Source: Zarea fungicola (Eukaryota > Ascomycota > Sordariomycetes > Hypocreales > Cordycipitaceae). Taken from it: a stretch of 64,000 bases of DNA. Made by a program: the position numbers and the translations under genes. The stretch lies in assembly GCA_900169235.1 (NCBI GenBank), contig FWCC01000110.1, forward strand, positions 119,108-183,107, in the 5' to 3' direction. This document shows, piece after piece, positions 11,135 to 19,919 of this stretch. How positions within the stretch are numbered: the stretch's first letter is position 1; the number at the start of each line of letters is the position of its first letter. The notes beneath the pieces are model-generated. The model saw only the letters and a list, made by a program, of their open reading frames with translations. It did not search any database and had not been told where the DNA came from.

Positions 11135-12283
11135 ATGCATATATCCAGCATCCATGCTTTACTAGTTGCCAGCTTTTCTATAGAAGTCTCTGCATCATGT
11201 GCCTACGGGACTCTTCTACAACCTAGGGCTGAAGGAGGAGCTGTCAAGGTGAATACGTTTGGGTATACTGGTACAAAGGTACGGTGCTACAACAATACAT
11301 CCTTACTGCGAAGCGATTCAGCCAAGACTGAGAACTAAAATATCTGTAAACTTTAACAGGGCCCCGCCAACTGGACTGCTCTCGACCCAGCCGCCAATGC
11401 TCTCTGTTCAACCGGAACCAGGCAATCCCCTATCGATCTAGTAGCGAATTCAAGCGCCATGATTCCTGGATCCCAGCTTGGACTCAAGATACCCGACATG
11501 CCACAGGGCACAGAATTTGAGAATCTGGGCACCACCGTGGAGGTGGTTGCCCAGGGAGGCAACATGTCGTTCCGCGGTATCGAATACTCTCTCAAACAGT
11601 TTCATTTTCACCTCCCAAGCGAACATTTAGATAACGGAGGCAGCATGGCCATGGAGATGCACATGGTCTGGCAAGGACCTGCCGCCGAAGTCGCTGTGAT
11701 TGGCGCCTTTATAGACCTCGAAGAAGGCAGTGCAGCTGGAGCCAAAGTCGCCGAGAGACGGCTCTCGCATAGAGAAGCAAGGTTGACTGCGCGAGAGTCG
11801 CAAGCAAAAGAAACGAAGGACAATTTGCCCCTTCCGGGGATAGACAAGAGTTTCTTTCACGTCAACGCCCCCAAGACGGCTGCCACTAGCTCATCTACTC
11901 TGCTAGAGACTGTTCTCGGCTCCGTGGAGCAGATTTCCGCACCAGGCACAGTAACCAAAACACCGGCCTTAGTCATGTCAGAGTTGGTGAATACTCTCGT
12001 ATCGGGCTCATTTCGGACGTGAGTTTTGCGTAACCCTTTTTCAAAAGAAAAAAAAAAGAAGCCCCATATAGAAACGGTGGAAGCTAATTGTCCTTTCCTT
12101 CAAAACAGGTACGAGGGTTCATTGACCACGCCTCCATGTTCTGAAGGTGTGCGTTGGCTGGTCTCAGATCAAACCTTGACTATAAAGGCGGCTACTTATG
12201 TCAAGTCAAGGTCGGTAATTGGATTCAATGCCCGGTTTCCCCAGAACAGGCCTGGTGAACCCAATGTGCTAGCCGGGAAGTGA
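11135..12283 (+). CDS. Secreted alpha-class carbonic anhydrase
   Basis: Three exons: 11135-11278, 11360-12018 and 12109-12283 (978 nt, 325 aa). Introns are 81 and 90 bp with donors GTACGG and GTGAGT, acceptors both CAG, and TTTAAC/GCTAAT branch points. The enzyme hydrates CO2 to bicarbonate. An N-terminal hydrophobic stretch (residues 3-20) is a probable signal peptide, so it likely acts outside the cell or in the secretory path. Zinc ligands are visible as H130 and H132 in QFHFHLPSEH and H149 in EMHMVWQ. The substrate-pocket signature SLTTPPCSEGVRW is in exon 3, right after the second intron. SPIDL near residue 71 matches the family SPI(N/D) motif. About 80 residues between EMHMVWQ and SLTTPPC are hydrophilic, rich in A, E and R, and longer than in compact family members; that insertion may be a lineage feature. 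The gene converges with the ArnA-like gene. Confidence 0.92.
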
Positions 12284-13066
12284 GGAAGGATATCAAGAAA
12301 ATTGATCATAGAAAGACAACTGAGAAATTCGGAGATTGCTGGTCAATCTTTTTCAGTGGAGATAACCTATTGAATTGCCATCGAATGGCCGAATCTTAAC
12401 TAAACAGCTGGGACGGGGAGTTGTGTTAGGGTCTACGTCGTCTTTAGAAATACGCTAGGTGGGTTTTCGGGCCCAATAGCTTAGGAATCAGGTATCATTC
12501 CAAGCATGCAGAATTCATTAGAGTATTTAGATTTTATCGAGTATCCTTGCTGTTTCTAGGAGCCGAGCCTCGCTTTCTTGCAAAGGGTCGTATAATCTGC
12601 TGTTAGTTAGTTGAGTGTCTTATCTCGCTCTCCAAACGTTAGATGAAGCATTGAGCCAGCATCCACCCCTGAGGTATTCATTGCCTGGAATTCTGTAGCT
12701 TAACAGCAGAGCTGAAAATAACTTTATAGAAAAATAGAACACTGTTTTTTTGTAATAATTATCATTGCAGTTTAGCCTGTTTTGCATGTGTATCACTTCA
12801 CTAACAAGATGCGGAAGAATTGGTTGCCGCACAAAGAGGGTACACGGCTTACCGCCCACGATTCCAACTTTCGGTTGCTAAAAAAGTTCTACGTATTAAA
12901 CTAACAACAATCTTCTTTTCTTCCTTTCTTCTAAATTAAAAGGAAAAAAGAAACCGTCGTACCTGTTAGCGTCATTGCGAGCGACGCTGGCCTCTTGAAC
13001 CTGGCCCAAAACTACGTCGTCAGCTAGAGCTTAGTCCCAGAACAGATTTTTACACAGCCTGCAAGT
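12284..13066. other. Intergenic, convergent 3' flanks
   Basis: 783 bp between the stop codons of the carbonic anhydrase (+) and ArnA-like (-) genes. It is AT-rich with T and A runs near 12740 and 12930-12955. Nothing coding was recognised. Confidence 0.55.
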
Positions 13067-14224
13067 TCAGAAATTCAGTAGCTGATAGACTCCTTCCTCC
13101 AATGACACGATGGGGAGCCAGCCAAGGTCTGTCGTGGTTGATGTAATGTCTGGGGTCCTATTCTCCACGTCTTCATAACCTTGGCCGTAGTACTTGTCTG
13201 CGTCGACATCATTCAAGCGGACGTTTGCGGCGCTCTCCATATATGACCCTTTGCTCTTGGCCATGCTCAGCATGAGAGTTGCCAGCTCTCGAATGGAGTA
13301 ATCGTTTGTCGGGTTGCCAATGTTGTAAATTTTGCCACTGGCGATGTTGTTTTGGTTCAAGATAATGGCCATGAGCGCATCAAGTCCATCGTCGATATAC
13401 GTGAACGTACGTCTTTGAGACCCTCCATCAACAAGCGTAATATCCTCGCCACGAGCGATGTGCCCTAGAAACTGTGTCGTAACACGAGACGAGCCTGGTG
13501 TGGAGGAATGCATGTCGTCAAGGCCAGCACCAAACCAGTTAAATGGCCTGAATATCGTGAAATCCAGACCTTCCTGGCCGTAGGCATATATAAGGCGATC
13601 CAGAAGCTGTTTGGAGCAGGAATATATCCAACGAGTCTTCCGAATTGGGCCGCACACAAGTTCCGATATCTCTGGATTAAATTGTTTGTCGCGGCACCTG
13701 CCGTAAACCTCCGATGTTGAGGGGAATATGAGACGCTTGTTGTTCTCGGCAACCATGCGTACGATGCGTAGGTTTACTTCAAAGTCCAACTCGAACACGC
13801 GCAGCGGCTGCTTGACGTATGATGCCGGTGTCGCAATAGCGGCCAGGGGCAGAATGGCATCACACTCTTTGATTTGAGACTCTATCCAATCCCAATGCTC
13901 AGTAATATCTCCCAGTCTGAATTTGAAACGGTGTTGATAAAAGGGACTGTTTACAAAGCTGGATATTCTGTGCATGGAAATGTCGATGCCGCGAATTGTC
14001 CAGTTCGTAGACTCAAGAACGCGGCGGCAAAGGTGATGTCCAATGAAGCCATTGATACCCAGAATCAGTAAACTCAATGGCTTTTCTGATAAAGGTACTA
14101 TAACTGGCCCCATGTGGTTGGCACCAACCAAATCGTTAAAGGCAACCGTCGTGCCATTCTCTGGGGAAGTCGCCACGGGAGGCTCAGCGTATGCCACGTC
14201 GCAAAGCGCAGCGGAAGCAAACAT
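13067..14224 (-). CDS. ArnA-type UDP-glucuronate decarboxylase/dehydrogenase (SDR family), bacterial-like
   Basis: Intronless 385-aa gene starting at ATG 14224. Residues ~50-385 match the C-terminal dehydrogenase half of bacterial ArnA, which oxidises and decarboxylates UDP-glucuronate to UDP-4-keto-pentose. Visible: Rossmann GINGFIG (G56, G59, G62), PLAAIATPASYVKQPLRVFE, the STSEVYG loop (S171, E172), YSCSK (Y201, K205), FRPFNWFG, and YYGQGYEDVENR with Y350 and R356. By alignment from memory these correspond to ArnA S433, E434, Y463, K467, Y613 and R619, the catalytic set. R356 is notable because UDP-xylose synthases are thought to carry a different residue there. The N-terminal formyltransferase domain of ArnA is absent. 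In its place are ~50 residues without clear homology, and a hydrophobic start that could be a weak targeting signal. Absence of introns and a bacterial-type sequence suggest horizontal transfer (inference). Product and partners in a fungus are unknown. Confidence 0.85.
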   Translation of the reverse strand: MFASAALCDVAYAEPPVATSPENGTTVAFNDLVGANHMGPVIVPLSEKPLSLLILGINGFIGHHLCRRVLESTNWTIRGIDISMHRISSFVNSPFYQHRFKFRLGDITEHWDWIESQIKECDAILPLAAIATPASYVKQPLRVFELDFEVNLRIVRMVAENNKRLIFPSTSEVYGRCRDKQFNPEISELVCGPIRKTRWIYSCSKQLLDRLIYAYGQEGLDFTIFRPFNWFGAGLDDMHSSTPGSSRVTTQFLGHIARGEDITLVDGGSQRRTFTYIDDGLDALMAIILNQNNIASGKIYNIGNPTNDYSIRELATLMLSMAKSKGSYMESAANVRLNDVDADKYYGQGYEDVENRTPDITSTTTDLGWLPIVSLEEGVYQLLNF

Positions 14225-14949
14225 GCTAGAAGATTTTTATGGTTTATTGAATCATAAGAATTGAATATACTCCAATGTCAAATTCAGGCTTGGGGAGCAG
14301 ATTGTTATTAATGTTAGCGGAAGTCGCAGCTATAGCATGGTCATGTGGTCACGACTGTGCGGGGGGTGGTTTCGACGAAGCAATTGTATAGTTCATTGGG
14401 TGCATTGGGTGCATTAGTACGGTTTATGTGGCTGCCTGACTGACTGCGTCGATTTACAATTTGTTTCACCTGAAAACAAAAAAAAACGTAGGATGCATCT
14501 GAACCCTGAGTACTTATGCATGTCTTGCGGCATTTGCTTTGCAGCACAAACGCTTATCAACTGCCGAATCGTGCCTGGTGGAGGCTGTGACACAGGATTT
14601 GGCCCTCTTCAACTAAATTGATTGCTCATTCGATATTAACTAATACTTCAGACCGACTTTTACTATGGGTATAGTCGATAGGAGCTGAGTCAAAAGTGGA
14701 CTTTGCACATACTATATTGCTTTTTCTTATCATGCATTGCTACCCATCCAGTGGCGAAAGCAATATAAAGTAAGACCCGTAGTGTCTGATGTCAGAAGGA
14801 GTAAGAGTACTATCCACATGCGGCTTTGACCCGCCAGCGCGGTCTGCGCCGTAACTGATCAGTGATGAATTCTCTCAGCTGGAAGGATATATAGGTACAG
14901 CTAACAATAACCTCCTGGATTATTATATTTCTGAAATTTCGATGACGCG
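14225..14949. other. Divergent intergenic region of the ArnA-like and 2H phosphoesterase genes
   Basis: 725 bp between two start codons pointing away from each other. A TATA-like GGATATATAGG lies at about 14885-14895, ~60 bp upstream of the plus-strand ATG. Two near-identical GTGCATTGGGTGCATT copies occur at about 14399-14415. Nothing coding was seen. Confidence 0.5.
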
Positions 14950-16063
14950 ATGGATAGCAACCAGCTTCCCTTGGCATCGCAGAGTAAGGTGGAGGACCTG
15001 TCAGGCCTAGGTCTTAGCCCTGGCGGTAATCCATATGCTGCTTTTATTGACGCTTGTCAAGATAACCATGTAAGTTCCTTTTCTCTCTTATTTAACAGTG
15101 TTACAAGATGTAGTAGTACGATTAGTATTAACTAATCGCCGGATAGAGTGAGATCCAGTGCCGCTATGAAGCTCATCGGACCACGCGCAATGCACAACAG
15201 AAGGGTCGGTTTCTGTCTGCGGAATTCCAAAAGTTAGAGCTCGATCAACATCTATGTAGGATAGTGCATCCGAATGTTGAGCCAGGTTTTCGGGATGAGC
15301 GCAATTGCTTCGTCATCTGGGCCCGACCACCGAACCATATTATCTGGCTGGCGCTCCAAGTGCAGGCAGTGTTAAAGGAAGCAGCAAAAAGTAGGTTACG
15401 TTCTATTTCAGATTCGGAATGTTACACACGAGCACAATCTGACTTCAGGTGATAGATCTATGGTTGATGCCAGCACATTGCATGCACTTGACTGTGCTGG
15501 AAGTGGCAATGTGCAAGAATCCAGAAGAGATTTCGTCGACAGTATCAGCTATACGACCTCATCTATCTTCAATCACGTCGCATACATTTTTAAAAAGATC
15601 ACGTCTTGTAAAACCCCAGCTATCGTTTGATCTTTCTGCTTTTGCTCTATCCTTTGTACCTGCGTCAGGGGAGCTGAGAACATCTCCTCCTGCGGTAGAT
15701 AATGACGATCCAGAAGGCGTGAGGCAAAGCGATAGCTATACATATCATCATCTCCGTCAAGATATCTTTGATCAAGTTCAACATTCAGGCTTAGAAGTTG
15801 GATCACGGTATCAGGTTCCTAGCGCCCATATTACGCTCGGCCGATACGTCAGTAATGAAGACCACGATACACCAGAGAAGCGCAAAGACTGGGTCAAGGT
15901 TCTGGAAAATATTAACAAATGGCTAGCTGAAGAAATATGGGATAATGATAGCGCCGATTTTATCGGAGAATGGGTAGTTGGGCAGGAAACTGGCTTGGAT
16001 GCCAGGAGTGGCGTGCTGTGGTATGGCGGCGGTCGAACAATCCAGATGGGGGAAGGGTTTTAG
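14950..16063 (+). CDS. 2H phosphoesterase (LigT/cyclic phosphodiesterase-like) fungal protein
   Basis: Three exons: 14950-15069, 15147-15390 and 15456-16063 (972 nt, 323 aa). Introns are 77 and 65 bp. The second uses donor GTAGGT and acceptor TAG at 15453-15455. The neighbouring CAG at 15446-15448 would put the exon out of frame, so the TAG is chosen. The two HxT motifs that define the 2H superfamily are visible: H132-L-T134 in HCMHLTVLEVA and H246-I-T248 in SAHITLGRYV, about 110 residues apart. Enzymes of this fold act on 2',3'-cyclic phosphate or related phosphodiester bonds in RNA or nucleotides. RIVHPNVEPGF and NCFVIWARPP precede the first motif, and WLAEEIWDN and LWYGGGRTIQMGEGF end the protein. 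No targeting signal is evident, so cytosol is most likely. The exact substrate cannot be inferred. Confidence 0.82.
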
Positions 16064-16368
16064 GTAGAAAGCTAGATTACCATCCCCCCGAACGCCCTGA
16101 AATAATTTATCACTAAGAAAGGAAAGCTGAGACCTGTATCAGCCTGTCATTAGGGCATGGTAGTAATGATGGGCTGCAGCTTTCAGTGCTGGGAGCGGTG
16201 AACCCTCGACACAGGGTGCCAGGACACAAATTTCTTCTCCTGCATTCTATACCGGCCTCGGCGAACTGCGTACCGGCTATCCTGTACCTAGGCCTCTGGC
16301 ATTCACAAGCTGACAACTGGGCAGTTAATTACTTCTGGGAAATAAAAACCTCATATAATTCCAAGACC
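16064..16368. other. Short intergenic region between 2H and Dabb genes
   Basis: 305 bp between two genes transcribed in the same direction. It contains the 3' flank of the 2H gene and the promoter of the Dabb gene. No TATA box is certain. Confidence 0.5.
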
Positions 16369-16856
16369 ATGCCTGTCGCTCACATTGGTAAGTATTTTGG
16401 TGCCATGGGGCCATAGACTCAGCCAAATAACCTCAACTGTCGCCAGTACTCTTGAAATTCAGACCTGAGGTCTCGAACGCCCAGAGAGTCACAACTATGG
16501 ATGAGCTTAAAACGCTGAGGAATCTCCCCAGTGTTCTGGACCAGCGCTTGATCGTTGGCGGGCCGTCCATAACTGATCCAATTGAGAGCAGCAGCGGATT
16601 TCACGCCGCCCTGATCAGCTTTCATCGGGACTCTGCCGCTTTGGCTGAGTATCAAGCTAGTGGTGAGCATTACAGGTAAGAGGTTGTCATTTAGTTGAAA
16701 CTCCTTAGTAAATGAAAGGCTAACATGTTTGCTACCAGGGTGGCAAGTCAACATATATGGCCATTTAAGGAAGACGTTATTAGGTTTGACTTCGAAGTAG
16801 ATTCCCTCGACATGTGCGAAGGGCTAGCATCGTCTTTTTTAACTGGGCAAAGTTAA
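16369..16856 (+). CDS. Stress-responsive dimeric alpha/beta-barrel (Dabb) domain protein
   Basis: Three exons: 16369-16387 (19 nt), 16447-16675 and 16739-16856 (366 nt, 121 aa), joined in phases 1 and 2. The protein starts MPVAHIVLLKFRPEVS, the classic first strand of the Dabb (ferredoxin-like) fold, followed by LPSVLDQRLIVGGPSI, then FHAALISFHRDSAALAEYQ with the strand-helix order of the fold, and ends with HIWPFKEDVIRFDFEVD. Length (about 100-120 aa) is typical. These small dimeric proteins are stress-linked in plants, and fungal or bacterial relatives include cyclases and polyketide-tailoring enzymes, but no biosynthetic neighbours occur here. The tiny first exon is easily missed by gene callers; the splice signals are GTAAGT with acceptor CAG at 16446, and GTAAGA with acceptor CAG at 16738. 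Biochemical role unknown. Confidence 0.85.
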
Positions 16857-17306
16857 ACTTGATACTATTGGCATATGCATGATCAGACCAATACCGGTTT
16901 GCCACCATAAAGGAATTTGAAAGCAGTTATAATTCATGGATGATTTCGTTAAGGCCATTTCTATCATCTCGTACAAATCTATTCCCCTATCCACAGCTAG
17001 AAGTCCTTTTGTAACTTGGCATTTTGACTAGTGATGGTCCACCGTCTTGTGCGTTATAGATGTGCATAGAATCAGGTCGGACGAGGACGCCGATTTTGTC
17101 TTGCCAATCTGGCAGTTGCTACGCACCTGGCATGAGAGAGGCTCACGATGAAGAAAGGAGCGAGGGCGCTCCTCGTACATCTGCCACAGAATTTCAACAG
17201 CCATTACATATAATTGTTCATTCAAATTAATCCACTTTGCTAAATCATGACTACAAAACAAAAACACAGTGTATGTAACAAATTCTATTCTTTACTTGCC
17301 AGAGTA
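16857..17306. other. Intergenic, convergent 3' flanks
   Basis: 450 bp between the stop codons of the Dabb gene (+) and the sulfatase-like gene (-). No gene recognised. Confidence 0.55.
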
Positions 17307-19919
17307 CTATTCCCATCGCCATCGTTTCTTATTTTCTTCCACAGCCCACCGAGTTGCTAATGCAGCCTCCTCCACAAATCTGAGTGCAGCTTCGCCGTGT
17401 GTCTCCTTGACTTTGTCGAGAAAGCTCTGGAAGTCAAAGTCAAGAACGGGGTGGTGCTCAGCCGGGTCCTTCTTGAGGTCCGTGAAGCGCCACTCGATAT
17501 TTTCTAGGATGGGTACGATCAAACGCCAGTCAGGGTTGTTGGGCTCCCGCACAGCAATCATAGGCCCGCCGGGGTTCACGACAGTGAACTGCCAATACGG
17601 CATGCTGCCGGCGCCTTGATTGTCAGTCGACTTTTTCTGAGGGCGGATAAGGGACTGGCCCTCATAGTTGTTCCTGAGGGCTTTAGCTGCCTCCACGTTG
17701 GGTGCAGACAAGGAACCGGTTTCGACGAGTAGATCCAAAATGGTGGGCATCAACTGCATGGCCGTTACGGGGTCGTTTATCGTGATCGGTGGCATTTTTG
17801 GATGAGAAATCGTGAAGGGAATGTGGTCTCCGCCAATGTTGGGGTTGTAATACGTCGCGGGGATATCGTTTTCGGGCAGCGACAAACCGTGATCGCCAGC
17901 AAAGATGACAAGAGTCTCGTTCGCCACGCCCTCCTCCTCCAGGTAGCCTAGCATCTTTCCCAGCCAGCGATCGTCGTATCCAATAGCATTGACATAGTGC
18001 GATAAGTCATCCATCGACTGCCCGTGACCCATGGGGACATATTTCTCAGCAGCCGGAATACCGTACGGGTGGTGGCTCGTGCTGGTAACGTGGGTTAGGA
18101 AAACGCGCTCGCTGTTATTCTTGGCGGATTGGAAAGCGTCACGAATATACGGCTCTAGAGGTTCCTCTACCATTCCGAAATAATTAACGTCAGGCAGATC
18201 AACGTAGCCAAACTTGGCATCGTGGCGCTTCAAAGTCTCTTTCGACACAATATTCTCCTTTGGGAAACCAAGAGCAGGAACCATTTCAGAGAAGTGGTCA
18301 AACTCGAGGTTAGCTGTCTGCATAAAATAAGACTTCCATTTGTAGGAAGTGAATTCCGCAGATTTATTGTGGTCAATAGTGTTGAAGGCATCTAGAACCT
18401 GCGGTAAGCATGGCTGGTAAATATGACTCCGGTACTCGTGGGTGAAGTCAACAAGAAGTGGCGTGATGCCACAAAGACTACCGACCAGGCTTTTGATGGT
18501 GAAAGTACAGGTTGTGTGGGCATTGTTGAAGTTTATGCCTCCACGTTTAGGCTTTGCTGACTTGCCATGGTCGAACCCGTCATCATAGTCGCCTGTGATG
18601 AAATTCGCAGTCGGCGTGAGGGTGGACATGCGCTCCACTACCTCTTGGGGCAGCTTCTTGTCATCAAATGACTGTCTGAAACGCTCCCAGATGATCTCAT
18701 CCTTCTTTATCGGCCAAATATCTTTCCTCGCGCTCTCCATCTTTACCAAAACGATGTGGCGGATGGGGGACTCATGGAGTTTGGAGCGCAGTTCCGGCAG
18801 TAAATCATTCATGAGGTTATCAACTCGGAGAGGATCCTGGGAAGCATTGTAGTGTAGCTTTCCAGTTTCATACCAGTCTGCAAATCCAGTCAAAGCCTTC
18901 CCACTTTGTAGGTGAGGAAGCCACGTCATAGGCACAGGCTCGCTGAGTGCGGATGTCGACTGCAAATTTTGGTAAAGTGTGGAACCATGTTCAGTAGAGA
19001 TGTCAGACAAAACGAGACCGGTAATCAAGAAATCAACCACAGGTACAAGAGGTGCCGTCCAAGATAAATAGACCAGAGAGCTGTCTTTCGGGCGGATAAT
19101 GTATAGTATAGTCATGAGGATGAGCATGACCACGATGGCAAAGTATGCGATCTTCCAGAGCGAGCGTGAATACGCCTTGGGTTTCTCGGCCGAGCCATAT
19201 TTTATTGACTGGGCATTGTCAAAGTCCATTTGAGCAGCCTCTGTGTCCTCCTGTAAAACAGCCGCATAGTAGCTGCTTGGCGCAGTGATACCACTCTTTC
19301 GCCGCAGAGCGTAAGACAGCGGCCAGGCTAGAGCATCAACTGCCAAACCAGCCGCAATGTAGATAATGTCCTGTAATACCCAGCTAATCGCAAGGAAGCC
19401 AGCAATTACCAAGAGTAGGGACATTAAGCCGGTGAGAAGCAACGCTCGTGATGAAGCATCACCAGCGAATGCAATATTCCGCCAATGGATCTCGGTGCCG
19501 GAGACAATGAAAAACGTAACAGTCATTGTGCTTATTATGGCACTGTAGACAATTACACATGATGTAAATAGCTTCGTAATGCGTTTGAAACCGCCAGATC
19601 GTTGGCCATGACCGGATAGACCGACCGGCCAGAAGTTCAGTCCGAGTCGGATAAGAATAAGTAGTAGAATATCCTGGCTAAACAGGCTAAGGCCCCATGC
19701 TAAAAGATAAGATCTCGGTAGACTATGAAAATGTGCGTATATGTGTATAAATTTCGAGACGATTAAAGAGATAGTAGTGAATGCGAAGGCAAATTCACGA
19801 CAGAGAAAGCGAGAGGAGCCAGCTAATCCGCTGCGAGAAGTAAGAAGTATGCGTGTAGTTGCAACCTGCGCAAGGCGGCGAGCCAGCGCAGGTACGTTTC
19901 GATTCTCAAGGCCAGCCAT
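17307..19919 (-). CDS. Membrane-bound sulfatase-like protein with Thr nucleophile site (alkaline phosphatase superfamily)
   Basis: Single exon, 870 aa. The N-terminal third carries about six hydrophobic segments (roughly residues 43-320), after which a catalytic domain runs to the C-terminus. Metal-site landmarks of the alkaline phosphatase superfamily are visible: Glu in VLVKMESARKD (about residue 394), Thr in HTTCTFTIKS (about 469), Asp-His in VIFAGDHGLS (about 676) and GGDHIPF further on. True sulfatases have CxPxR with a modified Cys; here the position corresponds to Thr. The architecture of helices followed by a catalytic domain resembles lipoteichoic-acid synthase and phosphoethanolamine transferases. 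The protein therefore probably transfers or hydrolyses a phospho-group on a lipid or glycan at a membrane rather than cleaving sulfate esters. Fungal members are usually annotated simply as sulfatase domain proteins. Substrate unknown. The ArnA-like gene lies 3 kb away on the same strand. Confidence 0.82.
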   Translation of the reverse strand: MAGLENRNVPALARRLAQVATTRILLTSRSGLAGSSRFLCREFAFAFTTISLIVSKFIHIYAHFHSLPRSYLLAWGLSLFSQDILLLILIRLGLNFWPVGLSGHGQRSGGFKRITKLFTSCVIVYSAIISTMTVTFFIVSGTEIHWRNIAFAGDASSRALLLTGLMSLLLVIAGFLAISWVLQDIIYIAAGLAVDALAWPLSYALRRKSGITAPSSYYAAVLQEDTEAAQMDFDNAQSIKYGSAEKPKAYSRSLWKIAYFAIVVMLILMTILYIIRPKDSSLVYLSWTAPLVPVVDFLITGLVLSDISTEHGSTLYQNLQSTSALSEPVPMTWLPHLQSGKALTGFADWYETGKLHYNASQDPLRVDNLMNDLLPELRSKLHESPIRHIVLVKMESARKDIWPIKKDEIIWERFRQSFDDKKLPQEVVERMSTLTPTANFITGDYDDGFDHGKSAKPKRGGINFNNAHTTCTFTIKSLVGSLCGITPLLVDFTHEYRSHIYQPCLPQVLDAFNTIDHNKSAEFTSYKWKSYFMQTANLEFDHFSEMVPALGFPKENIVSKETLKRHDAKFGYVDLPDVNYFGMVEEPLEPYIRDAFQSAKNNSERVFLTHVTSTSHHPYGIPAAEKYVPMGHGQSMDDLSHYVNAIGYDDRWLGKMLGYLEEEGVANETLVIFAGDHGLSLPENDIPATYYNPNIGGDHIPFTISHPKMPPITINDPVTAMQLMPTILDLLVETGSLSAPNVEAAKALRNNYEGQSLIRPQKKSTDNQGAGSMPYWQFTVVNPGGPMIAVREPNNPDWRLIVPILENIEWRFTDLKKDPAEHHPVLDFDFQSFLDKVKETHGEAALRFVEEAALATRWAVEENKKRWRWE

